From positions 622,936,262 to 623,000,261 of the forward strand of contig CM046877.1 of NCBI GenBank assembly GCA_025667525.1: a DNA stretch of 64,000 nucleotides. The letters run 5' to 3'. Positions within the stretch are counted from its first letter, which is position 1; the number at the start of each line of letters is the position of its first letter. The notes below the pieces were generated by a model. That model was given only the letters and a program-made list of their open reading frames with translations, made no database searches and had not been told where the DNA came from. Shown here one piece after another: positions 47,813 through 58,500 of the stretch. The position numbers and the translations under genes are program-made. This DNA is from Glebionis coronaria. Taxonomy: Eukaryota; Streptophyta; Magnoliopsida; Asterales; Asteraceae.

Positions 47813-49210
47813 ATGGCAAATACTACTAATCTATCACCGAAAACTCACAGACAGTGTCGACCTCTACATCATCCAGAAGACCTCAGGCCCTTACTGTAGA
47901 AATACAAGATCTTCTTGAAGAATCTCTGTGCCGCAGTTTTCCCGATTTAGATATATTTGGCGATTTTGTTGCAATGTCAGATATCCATTTCTTTTTCGTA
48001 AAAGAGGAACGAAAGATATCGCAAAGGTTATCATCAATGATCTTCGTCGAAATTCTGAGATGTTACAACAAGTCTCTTTCCGCGGCGGTTTTCTTATATC
48101 TTTCGATTTGTCGTTGGAATGGATGGCTAAGAGGATTCAGAACATGTTGGATGATGGTTTGTATACATGGGCACCAAATGAAAGTTTCAGAAGGGAAATA
48201 GTAGAATTTCCCACAGGGGATACGGACTCGAATATGCATGCTGATGTTTTTCGATCTTGATATATCAGAGACACATTAGTTCGTATGTTTGAGTTTTCAA
48301 GAGTTGATGTGAGCTCAACTTATGTGAACCAGAACCACCATGACTTAAGCCACAAGCGTGTCTTTGATATGAGTATGGTCGAACGATACTTTTTAGTAGA
48401 GCAAGGGGAATTTAAAGAGAGAGGAAAGCACGAACATCCTTTTTTTTTGGGAGTGAAGGAGGACAAGGGCATACAATGTTGATATCAATCTCACACGTTT
48501 GTGCTCTTCAATCATGGACGAACGCGCAGACTTGATATATTATGTCACACCTATACGGCTACGGTGGTATGTGCAAAAGTGCATCACTGCTGCTAAAGAT
48601 GTAAAGTGGATCGAAGATGATGGGAAATGTATAGTAGCATGTCGTGCGTACCAGACTTTCGTTAATGAATAACGGAAGCTGGCTTGTGTACTAGACGAAT
48701 TTAGAAATTATTCTAAAGCCGCCTCCCTTGTGGACTTAGGCAATGCTGCTAGGTATACTTGTACCGCTGAATCATTTTTTGAAAATGCTCTCAGGTATAC
48801 TTACTTGAAAACTCTGTGATGTATTGATGTTACATTTAGTCTTGACAGTATGCTTGATGTAAAGAGAGATACTCTTGCATACCTACTAAATATATAAGCT
48901 TTTATTCGTTCAATCATAGAGACTCCTCGTAGAGACACGTTCAAGCTAAAAAAGGTGTTCGTTGCTAGAGAACGTGAGTTGGGATAACATATAGTCCATT
49001 TTAGTGGATGTCATTGAAGAGGCTTGTCTAAGGGTCTCGCCAGAATGGTATCTGATTACTTGTACCTTTTATGTGAGAAATTTATGAGCTGCTACAGCGA
49101 GGTTCAGCCTCTTCAAACCGGTTTATTGTTGTGTAATTAAGGCAGTTGTATTCGTAATGCAAAACTGCTTTCATCTTTTGTGTATCAATCTGCATTGCGC
49201 ACCCTTTGGA
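47813..49210 (+). pseudogene. Arginyl-tRNA synthetase pseudogene (intronless, decayed)
   Basis: Successive frames follow the order of plant class I ArgRS. An N-terminal part (LTVEIQDLLEESLCRSFPDL, 47880-47940) leads, after a frameshift near 47990, to the core SEMLQQVSFRGGFLISFDLS and WMAKRIQNMLDDGLYTWAPN (48050-48190). Then comes the HIGH-motif region, reading MHADVFRS and a stop where functional enzymes have a His-Gly-His-type motif, and DTLVRMFEFSRVDV (48270-48310). Later pieces resemble LIYYVTP (48530), SLDSMLDVKRDTLAYLL (48840), a SEKF-like part (49070) and the C-terminal VMQNCFHLLCI (49155-49190). About 1.35 kb represents an enzyme that normally needs about 1.77 kb, so internal segments are lost. 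No introns separate exons that are split in plant genes, suggesting a retrocopy. The enzyme would charge tRNA-Arg; this copy cannot. Confidence 0.75.
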
Positions 49211-50456
49211 GTCCGACGACCACTACGAGGGTTAGAACAATTCCTATCCTCAGAAGAAGGAAAGATGGCCACTGTGAATTGTTTCATTCCTTGGCTTGTT
49301 TCTGAAACCATGCATGAAAATTCAAGGTTTGAGAAGTTTTTCATGTTCGTGTCCATTTCTCCTGATTTTTTATTTTTTTTTAACCGTGATTTCCGACACA
49401 TTGGCCGACTAATCCACGGGGTTTGAGCCCACCGCCACACAGACTCAAACCAGGTAAAGCCCTCCCTTTTCAGGAGGTTGTCGTGGCCACTTCAAGTTTA
49501 ACTTGAGACCTCACACACTTTGTAGTGATAACCACAAATCCTTTTGCCACTAGCTGGTCACCCTTGAGTGGTTCATTTCTCCTGATTTTGTGTGAATCCA
49601 TTAGAGTATCAGATGAATATGGATTGGTACCAGATGGGTGGGGGCATTATATCCGAATGAAATCAGACATGTATTCTATTTTATGCGTTCTTGGTGTAAT
49701 TCAATAGGAATTAAAAAACGACTCATATATATATATATATTGGCAATCCCAGTTCGTACCGTGCTGTTGCATTCTCTTCCTCTATTGAAATTCGTGCAAA
49801 TCTCGCGATTACTACTCTTAAAGAGAAGGATTCTAAGGATGCTTGTTATGAAATTGAGATCATGTCTAAGAGGAAGTTGTCTTTTTGGGAAGAGGACGAC
49901 AAAACTAAGTGTGACATCATGTCCTATAGATCTATAGATGGGATATATCAGATTCACTACATCTTCTTGAGGGATGCAGTAGACACCACCTTCGAATTTA
50001 GGTTTGAGTCACGCGTTCCCAATTTAAATGGTTTTAAAGTACACAAGTACGTGTGTGCTTACTATGGTGATGGTGTGTTAGATGAGATAGATGATTGTAT
50101 GCGATCGTTCTACAAAGCAATCATCTTCAAAACTGAGGGTGCATGTGTATTAGCGGATGACAAACTTCGACTAGAGAGGTCAGTCCTTTCCGTACATGCC
50201 GATGGCTGCTTGATGATTGATGCTTTTTTAAAGATGTTACAACGGGAGAAACTATTATCGATACAACACGCAAGTATCGTGTGATACCAACTGGTATTCG
50301 CAAGTGGGATATGCATGTGTCGGGTAAAAAAGGCACCTTTTATCTTACTGTGAATTGGAGCAGATCCCCGTATCATCAGTTAAGGCTCTAGAAGCACTTT
50401 TGGAGGACGCGGTAGAGGCTCCTAAAGCAGCATTGGAAGAAATGGACGCTGATTAG
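49211..50456 (+). pseudogene. Decayed DUF6598-like domain, continuing the synthetase frame
   Basis: The frame that ends the synthetase part (from 49157) continues without a stop to the SINE at 49370 (SSEEGKMATVNCFIPWLVSE, FEKFFMFVSISPDF). After the SINE come VSDEYGLVPDGWGHYI (49600-49660), then SSYRAVAFSSSIEIRANLAI (from 49742) running in frame into the 140-residue frame 49862-50284 (LRDAVDTTFEFRFESRVPN, LRLERSVLSVHADGCLMIDA). A frameshift in a T run near 50230 leads to TGETIIDTTRKYRVIPTGIR and KGTFYLTVNWS, and another shift near 50355 leads to a Glu/Ala-rich tail ending at 50456. The strand order and motifs resemble DUF6598, found at the C-terminus of jasmonate-induced 60 kDa-type proteins; no N-glycosidase part is present. 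The assignment is from memory and tentative. Confidence 0.45.
49370..49573 (-). mobile_element. SINE insertion with 16 bp target duplication
   Basis: About 204 bp on the minus strand, starting AACCACTCAAGGGTGACCAG and ending in an A-rich tail (T-rich at 49370-49381 on the plus strand). CATTTCTCCTGATTTT occurs on both sides (49354-49369, 49574-49589). The minus strand carries an A-box-like TAGTGGCAAAAGG and B-box-like sequences (GAGGTCTCAAGTT, GGTTTGAGTC), as in tRNA-derived plant SINEs. It splits the DUF6598-like pseudogene. Confidence 0.82.
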
Positions 50457-51732
50457 TATTCATTCTTAATATGAGATTGTCTGATTCCAGATTTCTTGTT
50501 CCCCAGCATATTTATGTTTGGTTCTAGTTTGATTATCTCTTCGATTCGACAATATTGAAATAACAACAATCACATATTTCAGCTCTTTCTAGTGATCTTG
50601 TAAGTAATAATGCAATATGTAACATATTGAGGAGGCAATTTCGGCCATAGCCTAATCGTCTAATAGCAAAATGTGAGAGAGTGAGTGGTAGAGAAAGGAT
50701 ATGAACTCATGAAAATATAGATATAGGGTCACTTTGAAATTCATTGAAATTTTTTGAAACAAAAAAGGGCAAAAGGTCCCGCTCATACTCACGCATTAGG
50801 GTCGAATAGTTTACTTTAGAAATTTATAACGTGATTCCATGTGATGTCGTACCATCATTGATAAGTAGCAGGATTGATTATCTTAACCAGTAACTGAACT
50901 CTAAACACCAACTTTGGATAAACCAAATCCATTCATCAGGTTAACCAAATATCATATCATAGTTTTCAACATATAAGATCAAGCAAGGTATCAAAATTCA
51001 AATCATATCATAGTTTTCAACATATCAAATCAAGGTATCAAAATTGAAGTTGAAAGTATGTACAATATATGGGAGCCGCTAAATGGGTTGCCATTAAGCA
51101 AATAATTTTTATTACAATACAACTTGTGATTAATTCTGATTGAATAATAATCATAAAAAAAAGGAGAGAATCTCAGAATTAGTGAATATATAATTGATAC
51201 TTGATTATGATTGGTTGAATTATATTATTGGTGAACCAAAATGATATAGAACATTATTGATGAAAAAATATCTTGCGGTGTTGCATGTGGTATCTTTATT
51301 TTTTAAAGCTGCAATTTTAAATTTCTCACAATATACCCATCACAAATCTATCAGATGTGTCATAAACACGACTTGAACCCGCAACCATAGCGTCTCACAC
51401 AACATGAGGTGCAATCTGAACACAAGTCGTTTGATCATGTGCTATCGTGAGTGGAGATGATGATTCGGAACCAAAATCAGCCATTAGATATCAAAATAGA
51501 CATGACTATAACAAGCAGAAAGAAGCAATGCATGTTAAATTAAACTCACACGATAAACGAAATTGTTATGGACTAATTGTTTGCGCTCTTGCAGTTGTGA
51601 AACTCGTAGATGGGTATTCATAAGAAAACATAATGAGGATGATGTGATCAAAGAATATAAAGTTAGATGACACATTAGGGAAGTTTTACTCGAGGTCATT
51701 TGGTAAAGAGATGGAGAATTCGAGCTACCACG
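50457..51732. other. AT-rich spacer without a recognisable gene
   Basis: It contains a roughly 60 bp near-repeat at about 50935-51050 (AAATCATATCATAGTTTTCA twice). The last ~70 bases before 51733 continue, across the Copia II insertion, into the LINE remnant at 56811. No other gene or RNA is visible. Confidence 0.55.
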
Positions 51733-51737
51733 ATCCA

Positions 51738-51855
51738 TGATATATCTTAAACTTGATTTGTTCATGAAAGCCCGAGCTCGTATACAAGAAGTTACATTTC
51801 CTAAAACTTATCTCTTCCTCTCATATAAGCCTAAAAGGCCCGATGTTTTCCAACA
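51738..51855 (+). repeat. Copia II 5' LTR (internally deleted)
   Basis: TGATATATCTTAAACTTG ... GATGTTTTCCAACA. It aligns to both ends of the 3' LTR but jumps from GTATACAAGAAG to TTACATTTCC, losing about 240 bp including the promoter region. Confidence 0.88.
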
Positions 51856-51858
51856 AAT

Positions 51859-51871
51859 CGGTATCACAGCC
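51859..51871 (+). promoter_or_regulatory. Copia II primer binding site
   Basis: CGGTATCACAGCC, two mismatches from the initiator Met complement TGGTATCAGAGCC, three bases after the LTR. Confidence 0.8.
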
Positions 51872-51884
51872 TCTAAATATCAAG

Positions 51885-52790
51885 ATGCCAGGTTCAATGA
51901 ACTTGTTCCAATTTCCTCGTCATACCAAAGATAACAATGGTAGTTGGTGTATTTGAATGAACGCGTTGATCGGTTCACATGATGTGAGGAAAATAGTCGA
52001 GAAAGGTATGAGAAAGTCGAAGATGAAAATTTGTTGAGTGCTGCCCAAAGGGTAGATCAAAATGCTCTTACTCTCAACTATCAATGTCTTGATGATGCGA
52101 TGTTCGAGAAAGTCGCAAATGCAATCACTTCTAAGGATGCGTGGGAGATCCTTCCAAATGCTTTTAAAGAAATCGATAAAGTGAAGAAGGTACGTCTTCA
52201 AATTCTTGAGGAGAGTTCAAAAAACTCCAAATGGAGGAATCTGAAACCATTTCGGATTATTTCACTATCGTGTTGACCATTTCAAATCAAATGAAGAGAA
52301 ATAGTGAAAGTTTGATTAAAACAAGGGTGATAGAAAAGATTCTTCACTATTTGCCACGAAGCTTCAATTACATTTGGCCATACAGGAATCAAAAGACATT
52401 GACTCTTTGACCGTCAATCAACTCATGGGATCGTTACAAGCCCATGAGGGGAAGTTAAAGAAAAGAATGGGAAAGAACCCTTGGAGAAAGCTCTATACTC
52501 AAAGGTCTCTTTCAAAGAAAGAGAAAAGAGCTTTTTACATAGAAGGAAGCAAGGACGAGGACGTGGTAATTTTCGAGGTCGTGATGCTCTCCAAATTCGA
52601 GGATGAGAAGATGTTAACAAGGAAGATGAGAACCAATGGTCTCCAAATAGGAGAGGTCGTGAAAGATGCTAGAAATCTCAAATATGAGGTAAGTCTCAAA
52701 TCCAATGTTACAATTGTCGAAAATTTGGTCATTATGCTAGTAAGTGTACTACCTCAAGATAAGTGGGAGAAAAGGCCAATCTTATGAAGG
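51885..52790 (+). pseudogene. Copia II gag remnant
   Basis: Broken plus-strand frames: [20 protein letters not shown] (52045), MAIQESKDIDSLTVNQLMGS (52374 on) and a CCHC knuckle CYNCRKFGHYASKC at about 52705-52750. It matches Copia I gag at 28190-28558 in order. Frameshifts lie near 52220, 52370 and 52690. Confidence 0.85.
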
Positions 52791-54300
52791 TAGAAGACGA
52801 AGACGAACTTACTTTGCTAATGGAGAGAGATAGCAAACAAGAAGAGAGGACAGACCCATGGGATATATATTCCGCTGCCAGTAATCATATGACAGGTGAA
52901 GAAGACTTGTTCGTGTAGATGGAGCAAAGTAAAGGCAATGTCACCTTTGGAGACGAATCAAAGGCACCGGTGAAAGGCAAAGGTAAAATAATTATCTAAG
53001 CTAAAGATAGAACTAACCAATATATATCAGATGTATACAGTGTGCCCAACCTTAAAATTAACATTTTAAGCGTAGGACAACTATTAGAGAATAGCTACGA
53101 TATTCATTTCAAATATCGTAGTGCTACAATAAAAAAATCCCGAAGGAAAATTTATAGCTAGAGTGCCTAAGACTAGAAACCGAATGTTCATCTTGAACAT
53201 TCAACATGATGAAGCTAAGTGCTTAAAGAGTTGTTTGAAGGACCGTTTGTGGCTTTGGCACATGAGGTATGGGCACTTAAACTTTGGTGACTTAAAGTTG
53301 TTACCTTCTAAAGGAATGGTGAAAGGGTTAGATCAAATTGATCATCCTAATCAAGTATGTGAAGAAAGTCTTCTTGGGAAGCACGCAAGGAGTCCGTTTC
53401 CAAAAGAAGCGACATCAAGAGGTAAGGAGCCTGTACAACTAATTCACACGGATTTATGCGGTCCAATTACTTCATCTTATCATGGTATGAATCTCTACTT
53501 TATGCTTTTTTTTATGATTATTCAAGAAATACTTAGGTATATTTTCTAAAAGAAAAATCTCAAGCCTTTAAAACTTTTAAGAAATTAAAGCTATGGTTGA
53601 AAAGGATAAGGGTTTAAAGATTAAATCCATGAAGTCGGATAGAGGTGGAGAATTTTTATCAAAAGAATTTATTAAATTTTGTGAGGATAATAGGATCCGT
53701 AGATTTCTAACGGCTCCTTACTCCCCATAATAAAATGGAGTGGTGGAGAGAATGAATAGAACCATTCTCAATATGGTCCTAAGCATGTTGAAAAGTAAGA
53801 AGATGCCGAAGGATTTTTGGGCCGAAGCGGTAGATTATGCGGCATATCTATTGAAATGGTGTCCGTCAAAGAGTTTGGACAACAAGACTCCACAAGAAGC
53901 ACGGAATGGGATGAAGCCTATTGTATCTCATCTAAGGATATTCGGGAGCATAACGTGTGTTCACGTTCCGAGCCAAAGGCGAGTCAAGCTTGATGGTAGA
54001 AGTGAGAAGCTTGTGTTTGTTGGTTATGATAAGCAGTCAAAAATGTTATAAGCTCTATAACCCGATCACAAGGAAGGTGGTAGTAACTAGAGATGTGGAT
54101 TTCGATAAGGAAGGATCATGGGATTGGAACATTAAGGAAAATGAAAGGTTCTTATTTGACTTTCTTCCTATGACTAATGAAAAAGAGACATGTGAATCAA
54201 GTGAAGAAGTTCAAAAACCTGAAAGTCCAACTCCAAGTCCAACCTAAGGTTCGCCAGCAAGTTCAAGTAAAGGAGAGCCTAAGACAAGAAGCATATAGGA
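52791..54300 (+). pseudogene. Copia II protease and integrase remnant
   Basis: ASNHMTGEEDLFV (about 52880-52915, protease side), the integrase zinc region LWHMRYGHLNFGDLKLLPSK (from about 53250) and QVCEESLLGKHARSPF (second Cys changed), the core with IHTDLCGPITSSYHGMN (53440), SDRGGEF (53637), then LLKWCPSKSLDNKTPQEARN and KLVFVGYDKQSK (53860-54040). Stops or shifts occur near 52918, 53550, 53728 and 54045. The 53380-53430 part is intact sequence across the point where Gypsy A entered Copia I. Confidence 0.88.
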
Positions 54301-54966
54301 GCTCTATGAGGTAACTGAAGAGATCCCCTTCTCTGTATATACGCTGATTGTGAACCTATAATTTTTGGAGAGGCCATGAAAAACAAAAAATGGAGACAAG
54401 CCATGGACGAGGAGATAAAGTACATAGAAAAGAATGAAACATGGGAGTTGACATTCCTTACAAAATGCCAAAAGGCTATTAGAGTCAAGTGGGTATACAA
54501 GGCCAAGAAGAACGCCAAAGGCGGAGTGGATAATTACAAAGCAAGACTTGTCGCAAAAGGATACAAGTAGAAGCATAGGATATACTACGAAGAGGTATTT
54601 AATCATGTTGCTCGCCTAGAAACTACAGGAATGATTATTGCTATTCTTGTTCAATATAGGTGGGGAAAATCCCCCAAATGGACGTGAAGTCAGCATTCCT
54701 AAATGGAGTTCTATAAGAAGAAGTCTATATGGAGCAACTAGAAGGATATGTTGCCAAAGGGCAAAAACGTAAAGTGTTAAGGTTGAAGAAGGCCTTATAT
54801 GGTGTCAAGCACACACCCCGAGCTTGGAATACTAGAATTGACAAGTATTTCTAAGGGCATGGTTTTACAAAATGCCTAAGTGAAATACACTTTACGTTAA
54901 AGTATATTGCTCACCTGCTTGTATGTGGATGATTTAGTATTTATAGGAAATTCCCAAAGTATGATG
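54301..54966 (+). pseudogene. Copia II reverse transcriptase remnant, 5' part
   Basis: WELTFLTKCQKAIRVKWVYK (54440-54510), then LRLKKALYGVKHTPRAWNTR (about 54780-54835) and LYVDDLVFIGNSQSMM (54917-54966). Several stops are present. It is cut by the solo LTR inside the codons after SQSMM. Confidence 0.88.
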
Positions 54967-55542
54967 TGTGGAAACCTTGGTTTCCGGATCTTTGAAGCAA
55001 CTAGGAATGCACCATGTTCATATGATTATACAATCAAAGCGGAATTAGAACACGACACATTAACAAGGTGTTTAGGCACAATAACATGAATTAAAACAAA
55101 TGGGATTGCTCATTATATTAATAACGAACAACCGCTAGACGTGTATACATTGAATCCCACGTCTAGTCGACACACACTTTAGGTTTACATTGTATATGAA
55201 AGTTATGAATAAACCTAATACCCTTGGTTCCTTTTATAGTGTAAGGATTAGGGTTTACAAGAGATAAGAATGAATAAACAAGTAAATCTTCTATTTAAAT
55301 AAACTTATGCAGAATATCTTTGCATGTTTATCTAAATAAAAGCTTCCATAAGCTTCTTTGTCTATGTTTTGTCAATGCTTGAATTGCATGTGACAATGCT
55401 TAGATTGCACATGACAACTCTTGAGCCATCAACGCCTAATTTGCTCTTGTCAACGCTTGATTAACTCTTGACAACGCTTGGACAATATCTTCATGTTTTC
55501 TTCGTTTTTGAGTTTCTGCCACATCAACTTTTTGACCCAACA
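54967..55542 (-). mobile_element. 576 bp solo LTR in Copia II reverse transcriptase
   Basis: TGTGGAAACC ... GACCCAACA, flanked by TGATG (54962-54966, 55543-55547), interrupts the RT just after YVDD. There is no coding sequence. A minus-strand TATA box CTATAAAAGG at 55230-55239 and the minus-strand start TGTTGGGTC suggest leftward orientation. Short TTGACAACGCTTG-like repeats lie at 55380-55490. Confidence 0.82.
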
Positions 55543-55547
55543 TGATG

Positions 55548-56447
55548 AATGAGATCAAGAAGTCAATGAAGAGAGAGTTCGAGATGACATACATGGAATT
55601 ATGTCTTATTATCTTGGCATAGAAGTGAAGCAAACAGACGAAGGAATATTCATATGTCATGAAAGATATGCCAATGAGATATTAAAGAGGTTTGGCATGG
55701 AAAAGTGCAACCCCGTTGGCACCCCGTTGAACATAAGGCAAAGCCTTCTGGGCATGACGGAGGAGAAGCGGTAAACTTAACTCTATTCAAGAGTCTCGTT
55801 GGAATTTTGCGTTACTTGACATGTACAAGACCCGACATACTTTATGCGGTCGGATTGATTAGTCGTTTCCTGGAAGAGCCTACGACAAAACATTTGGATA
55901 TTGCGAAGAGGATCCTTCGTTATATCAATGGTAGCGTAGATTATGGTATGTTTTATTCATCAAGTGAAGACTTCAAGCTAGTTGGATATAGCGATAGTGA
56001 CTTGGCTGGAAACAAAGATGATGGAAGAAGTACATCAGGATTCCTATTCTTCCTAGGTAACTATGCATTTACATGGTCTTCAAAGAAGCAACCTATTGTA
56101 ACCTTGTACAGTTGTAAAGTAGAGTACATTGTTGCAACATCATGTGTATGTCATGTAATTTGGCTTAGAAGTATGCTGAACGGGCTACACATTGAGCAAG
56201 AGGATGCAACTGTGATCTACGTGGATAACAAGTCGGCAGTCGACTTAGCGAAAAATCCAATCTACAATTGTCAAAGTAAGCATACAAATACTCGTTATCA
56301 CTCTATTCGAGAGTGCTTTACAAGGAAGGATGTTCGAGTGATACATACGAGTTCTGAAGACCAAGTTGCTAATATCTTCACCAAGCCGCTCAAAGAGCAT
56401 GATTTCTCAAGACACATGATGATGCTTGGTTTCGAGAAATCAAGTTT
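55548..56447 (+). pseudogene. Copia II RT 3' part and RNase H
   Basis: It resumes with EIKKSMKREFEM, and the long frame 55705-56469 gives RT C-terminus and RNase H: GILRYLTCTRPDILYAVGLI, DFKLVGYSDSDLAGNKDDGR, IYVDNKSAVDLAKNP and DQVANIFTKPLKEHDFSR. This frame is open for 254 residues, the best-kept part of the element, and ends at the purine tract. A frameshift near 55610 separates it from the preceding part. Confidence 0.9.
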
Positions 56448-56456
56448 AAAGGGGGG

Positions 56457-56805
56457 TGTTAGATCGTAAACTTGATTTGTTCATGAAAGCCCGATTTCGT
56501 GTACAAGAAGTTTCTAGAAAGTCGAAGAATGATCATACAAAATATCTACCTAGAATATCCTTATAATAGTTTAGAAGATGATTGATAAATGTCTAGTAAG
56601 AAATATCTAGAAATAGGTATGACGTTTGGAATTGTCTAGAAGTTCATAAAAAATATCACGGGATTAGAATCTTCTATGGACAAGTGTATATAGGTGATGT
56701 ATGTAAGCATTTGCACTACCAAGTAAAGTTCAAGCAATAAAGTTACATTTTCTAAAACTTATCTCTTCCTCTTATAACCTAAAAGGCCCCCTGTGTTTTC
56801 CAACA
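56457..56805 (+). repeat. Copia II 3' LTR
   Basis: TGTTAGATCGTAAACTTG ... GTGTTTTCCAACA, 349 bp, followed by ATCCA. Its start supplied the comparison that fixed the outer end of Copia I at 47790. Confidence 0.9.
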
Positions 56806-56810
56806 ATCCA

Positions 56811-57940
56811 ATTCTTCACTCGGTATGGAAGTTTAAAGCTTCGCCAAAACGTCATCTCTTATGTTGGCATTTTTGGCAAACTTTCGACAAGAGATGTGCT
56901 CTTTAGAATTGGCATCATCATGGAGAACCAATCTCGTTGCCCTCTTTGTACCTCATGCATTAGATCAATTGATCACCTTTTTATTCAATGTAAGCTCACT
57001 CTCTGTGTTTGGTTTGCTCTAATTGGTGGTAGCGTGTGTTTGGGTTATCACGAGAAATATGAGAACCATATTTTCTTAGTGGATGGATATGGAAAAAGTA
57101 GTGAAATGTACACAGGGATTGGAGACGACATTCTTCTCGGTTGTGTGACATGTGTGGGAAGTAAGAAACAAGACAATTTTTGCAGAAAAGGCATCTTTGC
57201 ATTGCTAGGTTTTAGACTTAGTCAAATTTCGAACCGAATGTTTCTCAAGGCTTTCTAACCAGCATGTTCATATTCATTACTTGATTTTCATGTGAACTTA
57301 TATTCGATTATTTCATATGGTAATAATAAGGAAAATATCGAGTACAATCAACAATGGTGTCCATTGTTCTTTTAAGTTCAATATTAATGGCTTTGCTAAA
57401 GGTAAATCGGGGCCTGGTGGTATAGGTGAGTTATTAAGAAACAAATATGGTGTAGTAGTGGCCTTGTTTTTAGTCCCTCTTAGGTGTTTTAGACTCAAAT
57501 GTTACGGAAGTATTAGCGATAAAAGAAGCTTGTAAGATGGTAAGCGAGAAGCTAGAGTTGTCAACATATGATATTATTGTTGAAATTGATTTCGTTAATG
57601 CAATGTCTTGGGTTCGACATCCTCTTGACCATGGCGTTTGGTATCCCACTTTCAAGAGATTAATCTTTTCGTGTCATCTAAGGGTTGTCGATTGATAGGT
57701 CATATCAAGCGTGTCGGGAACTATGATGTTGACAAGTTGGCTAAAGAATGAATACTCCGTTCCACCCCCTTAGCATTTGGAATCTACAATTTAGTGCATC
57801 AATGTAGCTGGTCTTATGTGTTGTTTGGGACGGGGTTAGATTGACGAATTTTATTCTTTTACGTTGGTAGTTTAGTTTCACTCCATGTACACACCTTCGG
57901 TTTTTCTTATCCTAATGATGTTCTCTTTCAGAAAAAATAA
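56811..57940 (+). pseudogene. LINE (non-LTR) remnant: zinc-binding RT domain and RNase H
   Basis: A start like VWKFKASPKRHLLCW (about 56825-56875) and CPLCTSCIRSIDHLFIQCKL (56940-57000) match the zinc-binding C-terminal domain of plant LINE reverse transcriptases. After a deletion, RNase H pieces follow (FNINGFAKGKSGPGGIGELL at 57380, then after a shift TEVLAIKEACKMVSEKLELS, and VDKLAKE before a stop at about 57752). The 3' end TTCTCTTTCAGAAAAAATAA (57921-57940) looks like a LINE tail. The upstream part was displaced to before 51733 by Copia II; little of it is recognisable. Confidence 0.78.
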
Positions 57941-58448
57941 AGTTAGGGTTTGTTCGATTGATTTTTCAATCAAGTCATGTTTAATTAACAAATGATAATG
58001 CAGCCTCAGTCTCATTACTTAATATTTCATACATCTTACTTTATTAATTCATAAACAAACTTTTTTTTTAATTTAATAAATACACTTTTTTTATATTAAG
58101 TCATTTAAGTCATTTAAGTAGCGGTTTCTCAAAACTTATAAATGTGCTTTAAGGATGTTGTTACAACTTACTTATAATTATGAATTACTTAATAGTAATA
58201 ATATCTATATGAAAATACCAAATGGTTTAAAAATATAATTAATACATTAGATGATGAACCGACAATAAATCAATGTTAAAAAGGTAACTCTAGCCTTAAA
58301 AATGGTATCACAATAATCTAATTCCTTTTATCAAATTCTTTTTCACAACCAAATAAAACATAGTAAATAATAAGATCATGTAAATAATAAAAATCATGCA
58401 TAATTCAATGAAAGATATATTTCTTGTAATAACCAACAAGAATTAAGG
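57941..58448. other. AT-rich upstream region of the endoglucanase gene
   Basis: About 510 bp of very AT-rich sequence. No open frame of note and no transposon end. It probably holds the promoter of the gene at 58501. Confidence 0.55.
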
Positions 58449-58458
58449 TATAAAAAAA
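58449..58458 (+). promoter_or_regulatory. Candidate TATA box of the endoglucanase gene
   Basis: TATAAAAAAA, 43-52 bases upstream of the ATG at 58501. It would give a 5' UTR of only about 15-25 bases. Confidence 0.4.
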
Positions 58459-58500
58459 CATTAAGACATAATATTTGTTAGAATCTCAAAAAAAAAAAAC

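Larger units (their letters stand above)
51738..56805 (+). mobile_element. Copia II: Ty1/copia retrotransposon, decayed
   Basis: Plus-strand element of 5068 bp flanked by ATCCA (51733-51737, 56806-56810). The 5' LTR (51738-51855) is only 118 bp and the 3' LTR (56457-56805) is 349 bp. About 240 bp are missing from the middle of the 5' LTR. The primer site is at 51859-51871 and the purine tract AAAGGGGGG at 56448-56456. The gag-pol order is gag, knuckle, protease, integrase, RT, RNase H, with many stops and frameshifts. It is related to Copia I (about the same proteins and similar LTR ends). A solo LTR sits in its RT. Confidence 0.92.

Noticed and set aside
49170..49440. Minus-strand 89-residue frame over the SINE and pseudogene
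   Set aside because: It is a shadow of the plus-strand synthetase/DUF6598-like sequence and SINE.
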